A DNA stretch of 64,000 nucleotides from Streptomyces sp. SID12488. Its GTDB lineage: Bacteria > Actinomycetota > Actinomycetes > Streptomycetales > Streptomycetaceae. Positions 25,526 through 34,343 of the stretch are shown in pieces. The position numbers and the translations under genes were made by a program. The notes under the pieces were generated by a model that made no database searches, had not been told where the DNA came from, and saw only the letters and a program-made list of their open reading frames with translations. The number at the start of each line of letters is the position of its first letter. Position 1 is the first letter of the stretch. Location of the stretch: assembly GCF_010548275.1 (NCBI RefSeq), contig NZ_JAAGLT010000020.1:62001-126000 (forward strand). The letters run 5' to 3'.

Positions 25526-26899
25526 ATGAACGTCTCAGTCGTCCTGTTCACCGCCGACCTCCGTCTGCACGACCATCCGCCGCTGCGGGCCGCCCTGGAC
25601 GGTGGCAGGGGGGTCGTCCCGCTGTTCGTGCGGGACCCGGCGGCGGACGGCGCCGGATTCGCCGTACCCAACCGGCTGGCCTTCCTCGCCGACTGCCTGC
25701 GCGACCTCGACACCGGCCTGCGCGATCGGGGCGGACGGCTGGTCGTGCGCCACGGCGACCTCGTCGGCGAGGTGTGCCGGGTCGCCGCCGAGGCGGGCGC
25801 CGACGAGGTGCACATGGCGGCCGACGTCAGCGGCCACGCGCGCCGACGCGAGGACCGGCTCCGCCGCGCCCTGGAGGCGGACGGTGTACGGCTGCACGTG
25901 CACGACGCGGTGACCGCCGCCGTCGCCCCGGGTGCCGTGGTCCCGGCGGCCTCGGACCACTTCGCCGTCTTCACGCCGTACTTCCGGCACTGGTCGCAGC
26001 AGCAACTGCGGGAGCCGCTCGGGGCGCCGCGCACGGTGCGGGTCCCGGAGAGTGTCGGATCCGGCACCCTGCCGTCCCGGAGCGGCCTGCCGGGCCTCTC
26101 GGAGGGGCTCGCCGCAGGCGGCGAGACCGAGGGCCGCGCCCGCCTCGCCGCGTGGCTCCGCAACGGGGTCGCGACGTACGAGGACGGCCATGACGACCTG
26201 GGCGGTGATGTGACCTCACGGCTCTCCCCGCATCTGCACTTCGGCACCCTCTCCGCCGTCGAACTCGTCCACCGGGCCCGCCGGGCGGGCGGACCGGGCG
26301 CCGACGCCTTCGTAAGGCAGCTCGCCTGGCGCGACTTCCACCGTCAGGTGCTCGCGGCCCGCCCGGACGCGGCCGTCTTCGACTACCGCACCAAGAACGA
26401 CCGTTGGCGCCTGGGGTCGGAGGCACGGGAGGACGTCGAGGCGTGGAAGGAGGGCCGCACCGGCTACCCGATCGTCGACGCGGCGATGCGCCAGCTGCGC
26501 TACGAGGGCTGGATGCACAACCGGGGCCGCCTGCTGACCGCGAGCTTCCTCGCCAAGACGCTGTACGTCGACTGGAGGGTCGGCGCCCGGCACTTCCTGG
26601 ACCTGCTGGTGGACGGCGACGTCGCCAACAACCAGCTCAACTGGCAGTGGATGGCCGGTACCGGGACCGACTCACGGCCCAACCGGGTCCTCAACCCCGT
26701 CACCCAGGCCAAGCGGTACGACCCCGACGGCGTGTACGTGCGCCGCTGGGTGCCCGAACTGCGGCCACTGGCAGGGGCGGTGGTGCACGAGCCGTGGAAA
26801 CTGCGCGGCCTGGACCGCGCCGCCGTCGACTACCCGGACCCGATCGTCGGCCTGCCGGACGGGCTCGACCGCTTCAAGCGCGCCCGCGGTCTCGACTGA
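25526..26899 (+). CDS. phr: deoxyribodipyrimidine photolyase (class I)
   Basis: A 457-residue FAD photolyase that repairs cyclobutane pyrimidine dimers with light. The N-terminal Rossmann domain begins VSVVLFTADLRLHDHPPLRAA. The FAD domain has EGRTGYPIVDAAMRQLRYEG, MHNRGRLLTASFLAKTL and the NNQLNWQWMAGTGTDSRP motif, with the tryptophans of the electron-transfer path. ATG 25526 matches where conserved sequence begins; a GTG at 25454 with an AAGGA site could add 24 residues. It is convergent with the LitR-like gene and probably part of the same light regulon. Confidence 0.93.
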   Translation: MNVSVVLFTADLRLHDHPPLRAALDGGRGVVPLFVRDPAADGAGFAVPNRLAFLADCLRDLDTGLRDRGGRLVVRHGDLVGEVCRVAAEAGADEVHMAADVSGHARRREDRLRRALEADGVRLHVHDAVTAAVAPGAVVPAASDHFAVFTPYFRHWSQQQLREPLGAPRTVRVPESVGSGTLPSRSGLPGLSEGLAAGGETEGRARLAAWLRNGVATYEDGHDDLGGDVTSRLSPHLHFGTLSAVELVHRARRAGGPGADAFVRQLAWRDFHRQVLAARPDAAVFDYRTKNDRWRLGSEAREDVEAWKEGRTGYPIVDAAMRQLRYEGWMHNRGRLLTASFLAKTLYVDWRVGARHFLDLLVDGDVANNQLNWQWMAGTGTDSRPNRVLNPVTQAKRYDPDGVYVRRWVPELRPLAGAVVHEPWKLRGLDRAAVDYPDPIVGLPDGLDRFKRARGLD

Positions 26900-26926
26900 G
26901 CCACCGCCCGACCGCCGCGGGTGACC

Positions 26927-27952
26927 TCACCGGTCCTCCGAGTACACGGACTCCAGGGTGTCCAGGGCGTCCTTCAGAGACATGGGCCAGGGCATCCCGG
27001 GGTCCGATCGGCCGAGCCAGCCCGGGCCGCACGGCACCACCAGGGGGCTGCGCCGGGCGCCCTTCACACCCCACCGGGCACGCGCGACGCGCCGGGCCAG
27101 CGGCAGGCTCGCCGTGGAGCGGGCCTGCGCCCACAGGACGACGGCCGCCGGGCCGAGCCGGTCCACCGCCGCGATCAGTGCCTCCGCGGGGACCGCGGAT
27201 CCGAACATCCGGGTGGGCAGGCCCCGTTCGCCCAGTCCGGCGTGGAGCGCCTCCAGTGCCAGCGTGTGCTGTTCGTCGGGCATACAGGCGAGAACCACCG
27301 GTCCGGGCGCCGAGGCGCCGCCGGATCCGGCCGCCGGGCGCGCGAAGCGGCGCAGCGTGGTGGAGACGTGCCAGGACAGAAGGTGCTCCACCTCGACGTA
27401 ACGGTCCCCGGAGGAGGCCCATTTGCGGCCCACGGCGTGCAGCGTCGGCAGCATCACCTCCTGCCAGGCGACCACGAGACCGTGGGTGTCGACCGCCGTG
27501 GCAAGCTGCTGCTCCACGGCGGGTGCGTCGAGCCGTACGGCGGCACGGGCGAGCCCCCTGCACTCCAGGCGCACATCGCCCAGCGGAAGCGGGCCGGCCG
27601 CGCGGGATGCGGGTCCGGGTGCCGGTTCCGGCACCGGGGCAGGCGCCCGGCCCTCGCCCGGAGCCCCGGCCACCGTCTCCCGCGCGGCGCGGGCCGCCTC
27701 CGCCGGCGGCACACCGGTGGACGTGAGCCGGCACATCGTCTCCAGTACGGCCACGTCGTGCGGAGCCCATCGGCGGTGCCGGCCGTCGGGGCGGATCGCG
27801 GGCCCGATGCCGTAGCGGTGGTCCCAGGAGCGCAGAGTCGTGGGTGACACGCCCAGCCGACGGGCCAGCGCGCCGGTGGTCAGACCCGTCGCGATGTCCT
27901 GGGGTACGGCCCCCGAGCGGGCCGCCGCGCTGTCGCCCGTAATGCCGTCCAT
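26927..27952 (-). CDS. litR: MerR-type light-responsive regulator with B12-binding domain, LitR/CarH-like
   Basis: A 341-residue regulator. An N-terminal MerR winged helix (about 24-85: TTGALARRLGVSPTTLRSWDHRYGIG) is joined by a Pro/Ala-rich linker to a cobalamin-binding module. The latter has the helical cap with a conserved Trp (GRKWASSGDRYVEVEHLLSWHV) and a Rossmann part in which DEQHTLALEAL supplies the His that ligates cobalt. In CarH/LitR, adenosylcobalamin makes the protein a repressor and light destroys the complex. It is divergent from an ECF sigma gene and next to photolyase, the arrangement of the Streptomyces LitR/LitS locus. Confidence 0.85.
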   Translation of the reverse strand: MDGITGDSAAARSGAVPQDIATGLTTGALARRLGVSPTTLRSWDHRYGIGPAIRPDGRHRRWAPHDVAVLETMCRLTSTGVPPAEAARAARETVAGAPGEGRAPAPVPEPAPGPASRAAGPLPLGDVRLECRGLARAAVRLDAPAVEQQLATAVDTHGLVVAWQEVMLPTLHAVGRKWASSGDRYVEVEHLLSWHVSTTLRRFARPAAGSGGASAPGPVVLACMPDEQHTLALEALHAGLGERGLPTRMFGSAVPAEALIAAVDRLGPAAVVLWAQARSTASLPLARRVARARWGVKGARRSPLVVPCGPGWLGRSDPGMPWPMSLKDALDTLESVYSEDR

Positions 27953-27974
27953 GGGCCGACTCTACGACCTCGCC

Positions 27975-28052
27975 CCGGTATACGACGCAGAATCGATGCG
28001 AGTTGCTGCCCCGCGCCCGGACTCGGACGATGGCAGGACCGTCGTACGCCGG
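27975..28052. promoter_or_regulatory. inverted pair of 13-base elements in the LitR/LitS promoter region
   Basis: CCGGTATACGACG at 27975-27987 and, on the other strand, CCGGCGTACGACG at 28052-28040 match in 11 of 13 bases. They face each other across the 140-base divergent region. They could be two divergent sigma-LitS-type promoter elements or two LitR half-operators. Inference from symmetry only. Confidence 0.35.
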
Positions 28053-28092
28053 ATCGCGACGCCGGATCCGTTCCGTGCAAGGAGTCACCGTC

Positions 28093-28692
28093 ATGAACAT
28101 GTCCGAGTGCGCCGCTCCGGTCGCCCCGCCCACCGTGTCACCGGACGACGAGGAGCTGGTCCGGGGCTTTCTCGCGGGCGACGAAGCGTGCCTGGCGGCC
28201 GTGTACCGGCGTTGGTCGGCACTGGTGCACAGCCTGGCCTGGCGGTCCCTGGGAGACGTGAAGGAGGCCGAGGACGTCACCCAGCAGGTCTTCCTCGGCG
28301 TGTGGCGCGGTCGGCGGGGCTACCGGCCGGAACGCGGGCCGCTCGTCGGCTGGATCGTCGGCATCGCCCGGCACCGGATCGCCGACGCGCTCGCCGCGCG
28401 TACCCGCCGCTGCCACCTGATCGCCGCGGCGGACGCCTGGCCCGCGCCCGCCGATCCCGCCGACGACCGGTTCGAGGGGGCCCTGGATCGGGTGGTGGTG
28501 CGCGCCGAATTCGCCAAGCTGGCCTCGGCCCAGCAGCGGGTGCTGCGGCTCGCCTTCTACGAGGACCTGAGCCAGAGCCAGATCGCCGAGCGCACGGGCT
28601 GGCCGCTGGGCACTGTCAAGAGCCACGCACGGCGCGGCCTGTACCGCCTGAGGCGCGAGCTCGAGGTGGCCTTCGACCCGGAAGCGGTGTGA
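28093..28692 (+). CDS. litS: ECF sigma factor, LitS-like
   Basis: A 199-residue ECF sigma factor. Region 2 runs from LVRGFLAGDEACLAAVYRRW through VKEAEDVTQQVFLGVW, and region 4 contains the helix-turn-helix SQSQIAERTGWPLGTVKSHARRGLYRLRREL. ATG 28093 has AAGGAG 8 bases upstream; the longer frame lacks support. No anti-sigma gene adjoins it. The divergent B12-type MerR gene indicates control by light through LitR, with photolyase as a plausible target. Carotenoid genes, usual partners of LitS, are absent from the window. Confidence 0.85.
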   Translation: MNMSECAAPVAPPTVSPDDEELVRGFLAGDEACLAAVYRRWSALVHSLAWRSLGDVKEAEDVTQQVFLGVWRGRRGYRPERGPLVGWIVGIARHRIADALAARTRRCHLIAAADAWPAPADPADDRFEGALDRVVVRAEFAKLASAQQRVLRLAFYEDLSQSQIAERTGWPLGTVKSHARRGLYRLRRELEVAFDPEAV

Positions 28693-28777
28693 CGGTACGG
28701 GCCGCTGACGTCCCCGGCGACGTGGGTGTGGTGGGTGTCCGGGAACAGCCGGGGCCCCGTCCCGTGTTGCCGCGAGC

Positions 28778-29653
28778 ATGACGACGAACACGCCGAGGCC
28801 CGAGGTGCTGCGTTACACCGCCTTCTCCACCTCTCCCGACGGCGGAAACCCCGCAGGCGTTGTGCTGGACGCCACCGCCCTGGACGACAGCGACATGCTG
28901 GCCATCGCCGCCGACCTCGGATACTCGGAGTCCGCGTTCCTGACCGCGCCGCCGGAGGGTCTGGGCGGCGAGGAGGGCGGGGCGTACAGCATCCGCTACT
29001 TCAGCCCCAGGGCCGAGGTGCCGTTCTGCGGGCACGCGACCGTCGCGACCGCCGTCGCCCTCGCCGAGCGCCGGGGCCCCGGTGAGCTGGTGTTCGCGAC
29101 GCGCGCAGGCATCGTGCCGGTGGTGGTGGCCGAGGAGGGCGGGACGCTCCGCGCCACGCTCACCAGCGTCGAGCCGAAGATCGAGGAGATCGCCGCCGCC
29201 GACCTCACGGAGGCACTGGCCGCGCTGGACTGGCCGGCCGCCGATCTCGACCCGGCCTTCCCGCCCCGTATCGCCTTCGCGGGCGCCCGCCATCTCGTTC
29301 TCGCGGCGGCGACGCGCGCCCGCCTCGCGGATCTCACGTACGACTTCGAGCGCCTCGACGCCCTGATGCAACGCCTGGACCTGACCACGGTCCAGTTGGT
29401 GTGGCGGGAGTCCGCCGCCGTCTTCCACGTCCGTGATCCGTTCCCCGTCGGCGGCGTCGTCGAGGACCCGGCGACCGGCGCGGCAGCTGCCGCGTTCGGG
29501 GCGTACGCCCGTGAGCTCGGCCTGGTCCCCGAGGACACCGTCCTCACCCTGCACCAGGGCGAGGATCTGGGCCGCCCCGGCGAACTCACGGTGACACTGC
29601 GCGCGGGTGACCCGCGCGTCCGGGTCGGCGGCGCGGGAACACGCATCGGCTGA
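28778..29653 (+). CDS. PhzF-family epimerase/isomerase
   Basis: A 291-residue protein of the PhzF/diaminopimelate-epimerase fold. The catalytic acid is E51 in LGYSESAF. The second family motif RYFSPRAEVPFCGHATVA and the late EDPATGAAAAAFGAY are intact. Outside phenazine clusters these proteins mostly have unknown substrates. I see no clear ribosome-binding site before the ATG, so it may be leaderless. It follows the sigma gene by 85 bases on the same strand but is probably independent. Confidence 0.88.
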   Translation: MTTNTPRPEVLRYTAFSTSPDGGNPAGVVLDATALDDSDMLAIAADLGYSESAFLTAPPEGLGGEEGGAYSIRYFSPRAEVPFCGHATVATAVALAERRGPGELVFATRAGIVPVVVAEEGGTLRATLTSVEPKIEEIAAADLTEALAALDWPAADLDPAFPPRIAFAGARHLVLAAATRARLADLTYDFERLDALMQRLDLTTVQLVWRESAAVFHVRDPFPVGGVVEDPATGAAAAAFGAYARELGLVPEDTVLTLHQGEDLGRPGELTVTLRAGDPRVRVGGAGTRIG

Positions 29654-29794
29654 AGGGTCGGCCATGACGCTGGTGCGGACCTGGGAGAGCAGGCTCCAAC
29701 CCACCGTCAACGGCCCAACGCTGCCCGTCCGTACGACAGTTGATTCCCGGCTCTCCGTGATCTGCCGTAGCTGATGGTGGGTACCGTTCGAACG

Positions 29795-29817
29795 GTGTCG
29801 GTGGCGGCGTTTAGGCT
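29795..29817 (+). promoter_or_regulatory. PafBC/RecA-NDp-like promoter of the kinase gene, probably leaderless
   Basis: GTGTCGGTG, 8 bases, TAGGCT fits tTGTCRgtg-N8-TAnnnT with one mismatch at the first base. The -10 box ends 7 bases before the ATG at 29825, so transcription should start at or next to the start codon. Confidence 0.55.
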
Positions 29818-29824
29818 CCCCTGC

Positions 29825-31570
29825 ATGAGTGAGGCAGACAGAGGCACCGGGCGACGGATCGTCGACGGGCGCTTCGAGCTGGAGGCCCGTCTCGGCGGTG
29901 GCGGGATGGGCACCGTCTGGCGGGCCAGGGACGTGGTGCTCCACAGGCTGGTGGCGGTCAAGGAGGTCCGCCCGCCCGACCGGGACCTCGCCGAGTACGA
30001 CCCCGAGGGCGCGCGCATGCTCCGCGAGAGGGTGCTGCGCGAGGCCAGGGCCCTGGCCCGGATCGACCATCCGAACGTCGTCACCATCCACCACATCGTC
30101 GACGGCGGTGAGGGCACCTACCCGTGGATCGTGATGGAGCTGGTCAGCGGAGGTTCGCTGGCCGACCGGCTCGCCCGGGCGCCGATGGCGCCGGCCGAGG
30201 CGGCGCGGACCGGCCGGGGAGTACTGGCCGCGCTCACCGCGGCGCACGACGCCGGTATCGAGCACCGGGACGTCAAGCCCGCCAACGTACTCCTGCGGCC
30301 GGACGGGCGACCGGTGCTCACCGACTTCGGCATCGCCGCGATCCGCGAGGCGACCAGCCTCACCGCCACGGGCTCCATCATCGGTACGGCCGACTTCATG
30401 GCACCCGAGCGCATCTCGGGGCACGAGGGCGGAGCCGCCTCCGACCTGTGGTCGCTGGCGATGATGCTGTACACCGCCGTGGAGGGTCACCACCCGCTTC
30501 GCCGGGGCAACACGCTGGCCACCCTCGCAGCGGTCCTCCACGACGACGTGCCGCCACCGGTGCGGGCCGGCGCCCTCGGCGACGTGCTGATGAGCGTCCT
30601 CGTGCGGGACCCGGCGGCGAGGCCGACCGCCGCGGCGCTGGACCGCAAGCTGGCCGAGATCGAATCGGCTCCGGACCACTCGACCGCGTCGAGGGACGTG
30701 CCCACCTCCTACCCGCTGGGTCCGCCGTCCGCCCCGACGGCACCCTCGGACCCGCGCACCTCTGCTCGGCCCGCCGGGTTCGTCGTGTCCGGTGGGGCTC
30801 CTGTCGCGCCGACCACTCCCGTCCGGGCCGGGTTCGGGCCGCCGCCGGTTCTCCCCGGTCCCGTCATGATCCAGCCGGTGACGGCACCCGCGCCCGTACC
30901 AGCGGCACGTCGACGCGTCCCTGGCCTGAGGGTCCTGTGGGGCGTCTCGGGATCCTCGCTCGCCGCTGTCCTCGTGTGGTGGCTGGTGCCTCTCGGGGGC
31001 GACTCGGGTGACGCGAAGGCGGGCACGGGTGCCTCGACGTCCACGCCGAGAGTGCAGCCGACGGTGTCGCGGACCACGACCACTCCGGCGGCCCAGCAGT
31101 CCGAGGAGGCCCGGACCACGACGCTGCTCACCCCGGCCGGCATCCGCACCGCCATCAGGGCGTTCGAGAAGGAGACCGGCCGGAACAGGTTCGGCGACTT
31201 CACCGTGTACGAGGAGTACGCCATCGCCGACGTGATGGTCAACGAAAGCAACACCAAGTACGACTCCTACACCTACCGCCCGGGCGAAGGCGTGGAGAAG
31301 GACATCATCAGCGGTTCCCTGGCCGGCGGTGACCAGCCGATCGGTCTCGACGGCTTCGACTGGGACAAGGTTCCCGCGCTCCTGAAGGAGGCGGACAAGA
31401 AGCTGAACGTCGACGATCCGGAGAACCGCTACCTGGTGGTGAGGATGCCCAACGACACCTTCGACACGCCGGCCGGAATGGCGGTCTACCTGTCCGACGG
31501 CTACGGGGGCGGCTATCTGGAGGCGGACACCCGGGGCAGGGTGACGAGGGTGCTGCCCGCCCAGGACTGA
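29825..31570 (+). CDS. membrane-anchored Ser/Thr protein kinase (PknB-like)
   Basis: A 581-residue receptor-type kinase. The kinase domain (about 12-275) has the Gly loop LGGGGMGTVW, the catalytic Lys in VAVKEV, HRDVKPANVLL with catalytic Asp, and DFGIA. A Pro-rich linker of about 90 residues leads to one membrane helix near 370-391 (SSLAAVLVWWLVPLG), a Thr-rich spacer and an extracytoplasmic domain of about 150 residues. That domain begins near PAGIRTAIRAFEKETG and ends GYLEADTRGRVTRVLP; it resembles no PASTA repeat and may bind an unknown ligand. A DNA-damage-type promoter sits directly on the start codon, supporting this start and suggesting stress induction. Confidence 0.9.
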   Translation: MSEADRGTGRRIVDGRFELEARLGGGGMGTVWRARDVVLHRLVAVKEVRPPDRDLAEYDPEGARMLRERVLREARALARIDHPNVVTIHHIVDGGEGTYPWIVMELVSGGSLADRLARAPMAPAEAARTGRGVLAALTAAHDAGIEHRDVKPANVLLRPDGRPVLTDFGIAAIREATSLTATGSIIGTADFMAPERISGHEGGAASDLWSLAMMLYTAVEGHHPLRRGNTLATLAAVLHDDVPPPVRAGALGDVLMSVLVRDPAARPTAAALDRKLAEIESAPDHSTASRDVPTSYPLGPPSAPTAPSDPRTSARPAGFVVSGGAPVAPTTPVRAGFGPPPVLPGPVMIQPVTAPAPVPAARRRVPGLRVLWGVSGSSLAAVLVWWLVPLGGDSGDAKAGTGASTSTPRVQPTVSRTTTTPAAQQSEEARTTTLLTPAGIRTAIRAFEKETGRNRFGDFTVYEEYAIADVMVNESNTKYDSYTYRPGEGVEKDIISGSLAGGDQPIGLDGFDWDKVPALLKEADKKLNVDDPENRYLVVRMPNDTFDTPAGMAVYLSDGYGGGYLEADTRGRVTRVLPAQD

Positions 31571-31633
31571 TCCAGCGGGAAGCCGGTGGTTCCCTGACGC
31601 GGCCGGCGGCGACGTACGGCCGGGACTCGCGGC

Positions 31634-33364
31634 CTACCGAGCCCGTTCCCACTCGCGGTACGCGGCCACGGCTGTCGGCAGGGTGGGGAAGATGAGGCCG
31701 GCGCCGACGGACTCCGTCAGGCCGTACGCGTCCAGATCATGACGGAGGTCCTGTTTGACGCGGGCGAGAGCGAAGACGATGCCCCGGCGGGTCAGTTCGC
31801 CACGCAGCGCGTCGACGGCGTCCAGGGCGGTGATGTCGACCTCCACATTGGCCTCGGCGTTGAGGACGAACCAGTGGACCGGGTCTTCCTGTCCGTCCAC
31901 GGAGGCCAGGGCCCGGCGGTGGAAGTTCTCCGCGTTGGCGAAGAAGAGGGGCGAGTCGTAGCGGTAGACCACCAGCCCGGGGATCGTACGGGCCTGCGGA
32001 TAGTCGTCCACGTCGTGCATGCCGGCCACCCCGGGCACCACCCCCTCGATCGCGTCGTGCGGGCGCGCGACCCGGGTCAGCAGCTCGGCCACCGACAGAC
32101 CGACGGCGACCAGCACCCCGTACAGGATGTCCAGGGCCAGTACGCCGGCCAGGCAACCGAGCGCCAGCAGCAGCTCGCGGCGCCGGAAGGACGCCAGCCG
32201 TCGGAAGCCCGTCAGGTCGATCATGCGCAGGGCGGCGTAGACGACGAGCGCGCCGAGCACGACCGAGGGCATCCGGGTCAGCAGGGGACTCAGGAACAGC
32301 AGGACGGCGAGGACGACAACGGCGGCGACCAGGGAGTACGCCTGCGAGCGGGCGCCCGCCGAGGAGGCGAGCGCGGTGCGGCTGGCGCTGCTGCTGACCG
32401 GGAAGCCGTGCACCGCCCCGGCACCGAGGTTGGCCGCGCCCAGGGCGAGCAGTTCCTGGTTGGCGTCGAGCCCGGGGCCGTCGTCGTCGGCGGTGCGGCC
32501 GGTGAAGGCCCGTGCGGTGAGGATGAAGTCCGTGTAGCCGACGAGGAGGACACCGAGGGCGGGCAGTACCAGGTGGGGCAGCTCGGCCAGGTCCGGGGCG
32601 GCCAGGCCGGGCAGCCCCGCCGGGACGTCGCCGATCACCTTGATCCCGTGGTGGTCGTCGAGGCCGAGGACGGCCACGGCCGTCGTGGCGAGGACCACGG
32701 CCAGTAGGGGACCGGGCACGGCGGGGAAGAAGCGGGCCACGGCGAGGACGAAGGCGAGCAGGAGCACGGCGAACAGCAGTGTGGCCAGGTGGATCTGCGA
32801 CAAGTGCCTTACGAACGACCACAGTTGAGGGAAGAAGGCGGAGCCTGTGGTGCTGACGCCGGTGAGCTTCGGCAACTGGTCCACGATCATGATCAGTGCC
32901 ACCCCCGCCAGGTAGCCGACCAGGACCGGCCGGGAGAGCAGGTCCGCGACGAAACCCAGCCGCACCGCCCAGGCCACGACGCACAGCAGCCCGACCGTGA
33001 CCGCCAGGGTGGCGGCCAGGGTGGCGGCCAGGGTGGCGTAGCGGCCTGGGTCTCCCGCGGCCAGCGGGCCGACCACGGTCGCCGTCATCAGCGCCGTCGT
33101 CGACTCGGGCCCGACCGACAGCAGCCGCGAGGAGCCGAACAGCGCGTACAGGGCGAGCGCCGGCAGGATCGCCCACAGACCGGCGACCGGCGGGAGACCG
33201 GCCACACCCGCGTACGCCATCACCTGCGGCACGAGATACGCGGCCACCGTCGCCCCGGCCAGCAGATCGCCACGCAGCCAGGCACGCCGGTAACCGAGGA
33301 GCGCGTGGAGCCCCGGCGCCAGACGGTGCCACAGGGGAACGGGTCTGCCCGAGCTCTGGGACAT
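31634..33364 (-). CDS. SulP-family anion transporter with STAS domain
   Basis: A 576-residue member of SLC26/SulP. The membrane part (about 25-415) starts LAGATVAAYLVPQVMAYAGVAGLPPVAGLWA, the signature of the family. A STAS domain (about 440-565) follows, with NAEANVEVDITALDAVDALRGEL. Substrates may be sulfate, bicarbonate or dicarboxylates. ATG 33364 has AAGGAG upstream. One transmembrane segment contains a 12-base unit repeated exactly three times (33003-33038). A beta-carbonic anhydrase lies 3 kb away but not in the same operon, so a bicarbonate role is only possible. Confidence 0.9.
   Translation of the reverse strand: MSQSSGRPVPLWHRLAPGLHALLGYRRAWLRGDLLAGATVAAYLVPQVMAYAGVAGLPPVAGLWAILPALALYALFGSSRLLSVGPESTTALMTATVVGPLAAGDPGRYATLAATLAATLAVTVGLLCVVAWAVRLGFVADLLSRPVLVGYLAGVALIMIVDQLPKLTGVSTTGSAFFPQLWSFVRHLSQIHLATLLFAVLLLAFVLAVARFFPAVPGPLLAVVLATTAVAVLGLDDHHGIKVIGDVPAGLPGLAAPDLAELPHLVLPALGVLLVGYTDFILTARAFTGRTADDDGPGLDANQELLALGAANLGAGAVHGFPVSSSASRTALASSAGARSQAYSLVAAVVVLAVLLFLSPLLTRMPSVVLGALVVYAALRMIDLTGFRRLASFRRRELLLALGCLAGVLALDILYGVLVAVGLSVAELLTRVARPHDAIEGVVPGVAGMHDVDDYPQARTIPGLVVYRYDSPLFFANAENFHRRALASVDGQEDPVHWFVLNAEANVEVDITALDAVDALRGELTRRGIVFALARVKQDLRHDLDAYGLTESVGAGLIFPTLPTAVAAYREWERAR
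33003..33038 (-). repeat. 12-base unit in three exact tandem copies within the SulP gene
   Basis: GCCAGGGTGGCG three times without mismatch encodes a repeated Ala-Thr-Leu-Ala in a membrane helix. Copy number could vary by slippage in steps of four residues. Confidence 0.8.
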
Positions 33365-33539
33365 GGGTCTCCTTCTGCCGAATGACCTCATGATCCACGG
33401 TCGTCGCGCACGGCTGATCATCCCCGAGGCGGACGTCCTGAAGGCAGCGGCCTTATGGACCTTGCGGTGCCCCGCGCACGAGACCGCCGGCCACCCCTTG
33501 CTCGCGCGCCCGCGAGGTGCTCAACCGGCGTGAACGGGT

Positions 33540-34343
33540 TCAGAGGTCCGCCGCGTGATCGGGAACGTATGTCTGCAGATCACGCGGTGGACGCACGTAC
33601 CCGGTCGACGGTGGCCGGTGCGGCAGCTTGAGCACCGGCGGCGGGACCTCGTGGTAGGGGAGCGTGCTCAACAGGTGGGCGATCATGTTCAGCCGCGCCC
33701 GGCGCTTGTCGTCGCTCTCGACGACGTACCAGGGCGCCTCGGAGGTGTCGGTGTGGACCAGCATCGCGTCCTTGGCCCGGGAGTACGCCTCCCAGCGGGT
33801 GATCGACTCCAGGTCCATCGGCGAGAGCTTCCAGCGCCGGGTCGGGTCGTCGAGACGCTGGCGGAACCGCTCCTGCTGTACCTCGTCGCTCACCGAGAAC
33901 CAGTACTTGCGCAGCACAATGCCCGCCTCGGTCAGCATCCGCTCGAAGGCCGGGCACTGCCGGAGGAAGAGCTGGTACTCCTCTTTCGTGCAGAAGCCCA
34001 TCACATGCTCGACGCCCGCCCGGTTGTACCAACTACGGTCGAACAGCACGATCTCCCCGGCCGCCGGGAGCTGCTCGACGTACCGCTGGAAGTACCACTG
34101 CGTGCGCTCCCGTTCCGTCGGCTTCGGCAGTGCCGCGATCCGGGCCACCCGCGGATTGAGGTGTTCCGCGACCCGCTTGATGGTGCCGCCCTTGCCCGCC
34201 GCGTCCCGGCCCTCGAACACGACCACCAGCCGGGCGCCCTCCGCCCGTACCCACTCCTGCAGCTTCACCAGCTCCGTCTGCAGGCGCAGCAGCTCCGGCT
34301 CGTACACCTTGCGCGGCAGCGTCGTCGTCTTCTTGCCGGCCAT
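33540..34343 (-). CDS. ppk2: polyphosphate kinase 2 family protein
   Basis: A 267-residue PPK2 enzyme that transfers phosphate between polyphosphate and nucleotides. Walker A is EGRDAAGKGGT (about 44-54), Walker B is VLFDRSWYNRAG (D102, R103), and the lid region has RQRLDDPTRRWKLSPMD. Length fits the one-domain class I/III enzymes, which usually phosphorylate nucleoside diphosphates or monophosphates. An inverted repeat TGACTC-GGG-GAGTCA lies 31 bases upstream of the start. Monocistronic, 175 bases after the SulP gene. Confidence 0.9.
   Translation of the reverse strand: MAGKKTTTLPRKVYEPELLRLQTELVKLQEWVRAEGARLVVVFEGRDAAGKGGTIKRVAEHLNPRVARIAALPKPTERERTQWYFQRYVEQLPAAGEIVLFDRSWYNRAGVEHVMGFCTKEEYQLFLRQCPAFERMLTEAGIVLRKYWFSVSDEVQQERFRQRLDDPTRRWKLSPMDLESITRWEAYSRAKDAMLVHTDTSEAPWYVVESDDKRRARLNMIAHLLSTLPYHEVPPPVLKLPHRPPSTGYVRPPRDLQTYVPDHAADL

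Noticed and set aside
29783..29796. tRNA-like GTTCGAA sequence
   Set aside because: It is a short palindrome in the kinase promoter region; no cloverleaf or acceptor stem can be drawn. No tRNA was found in the window.
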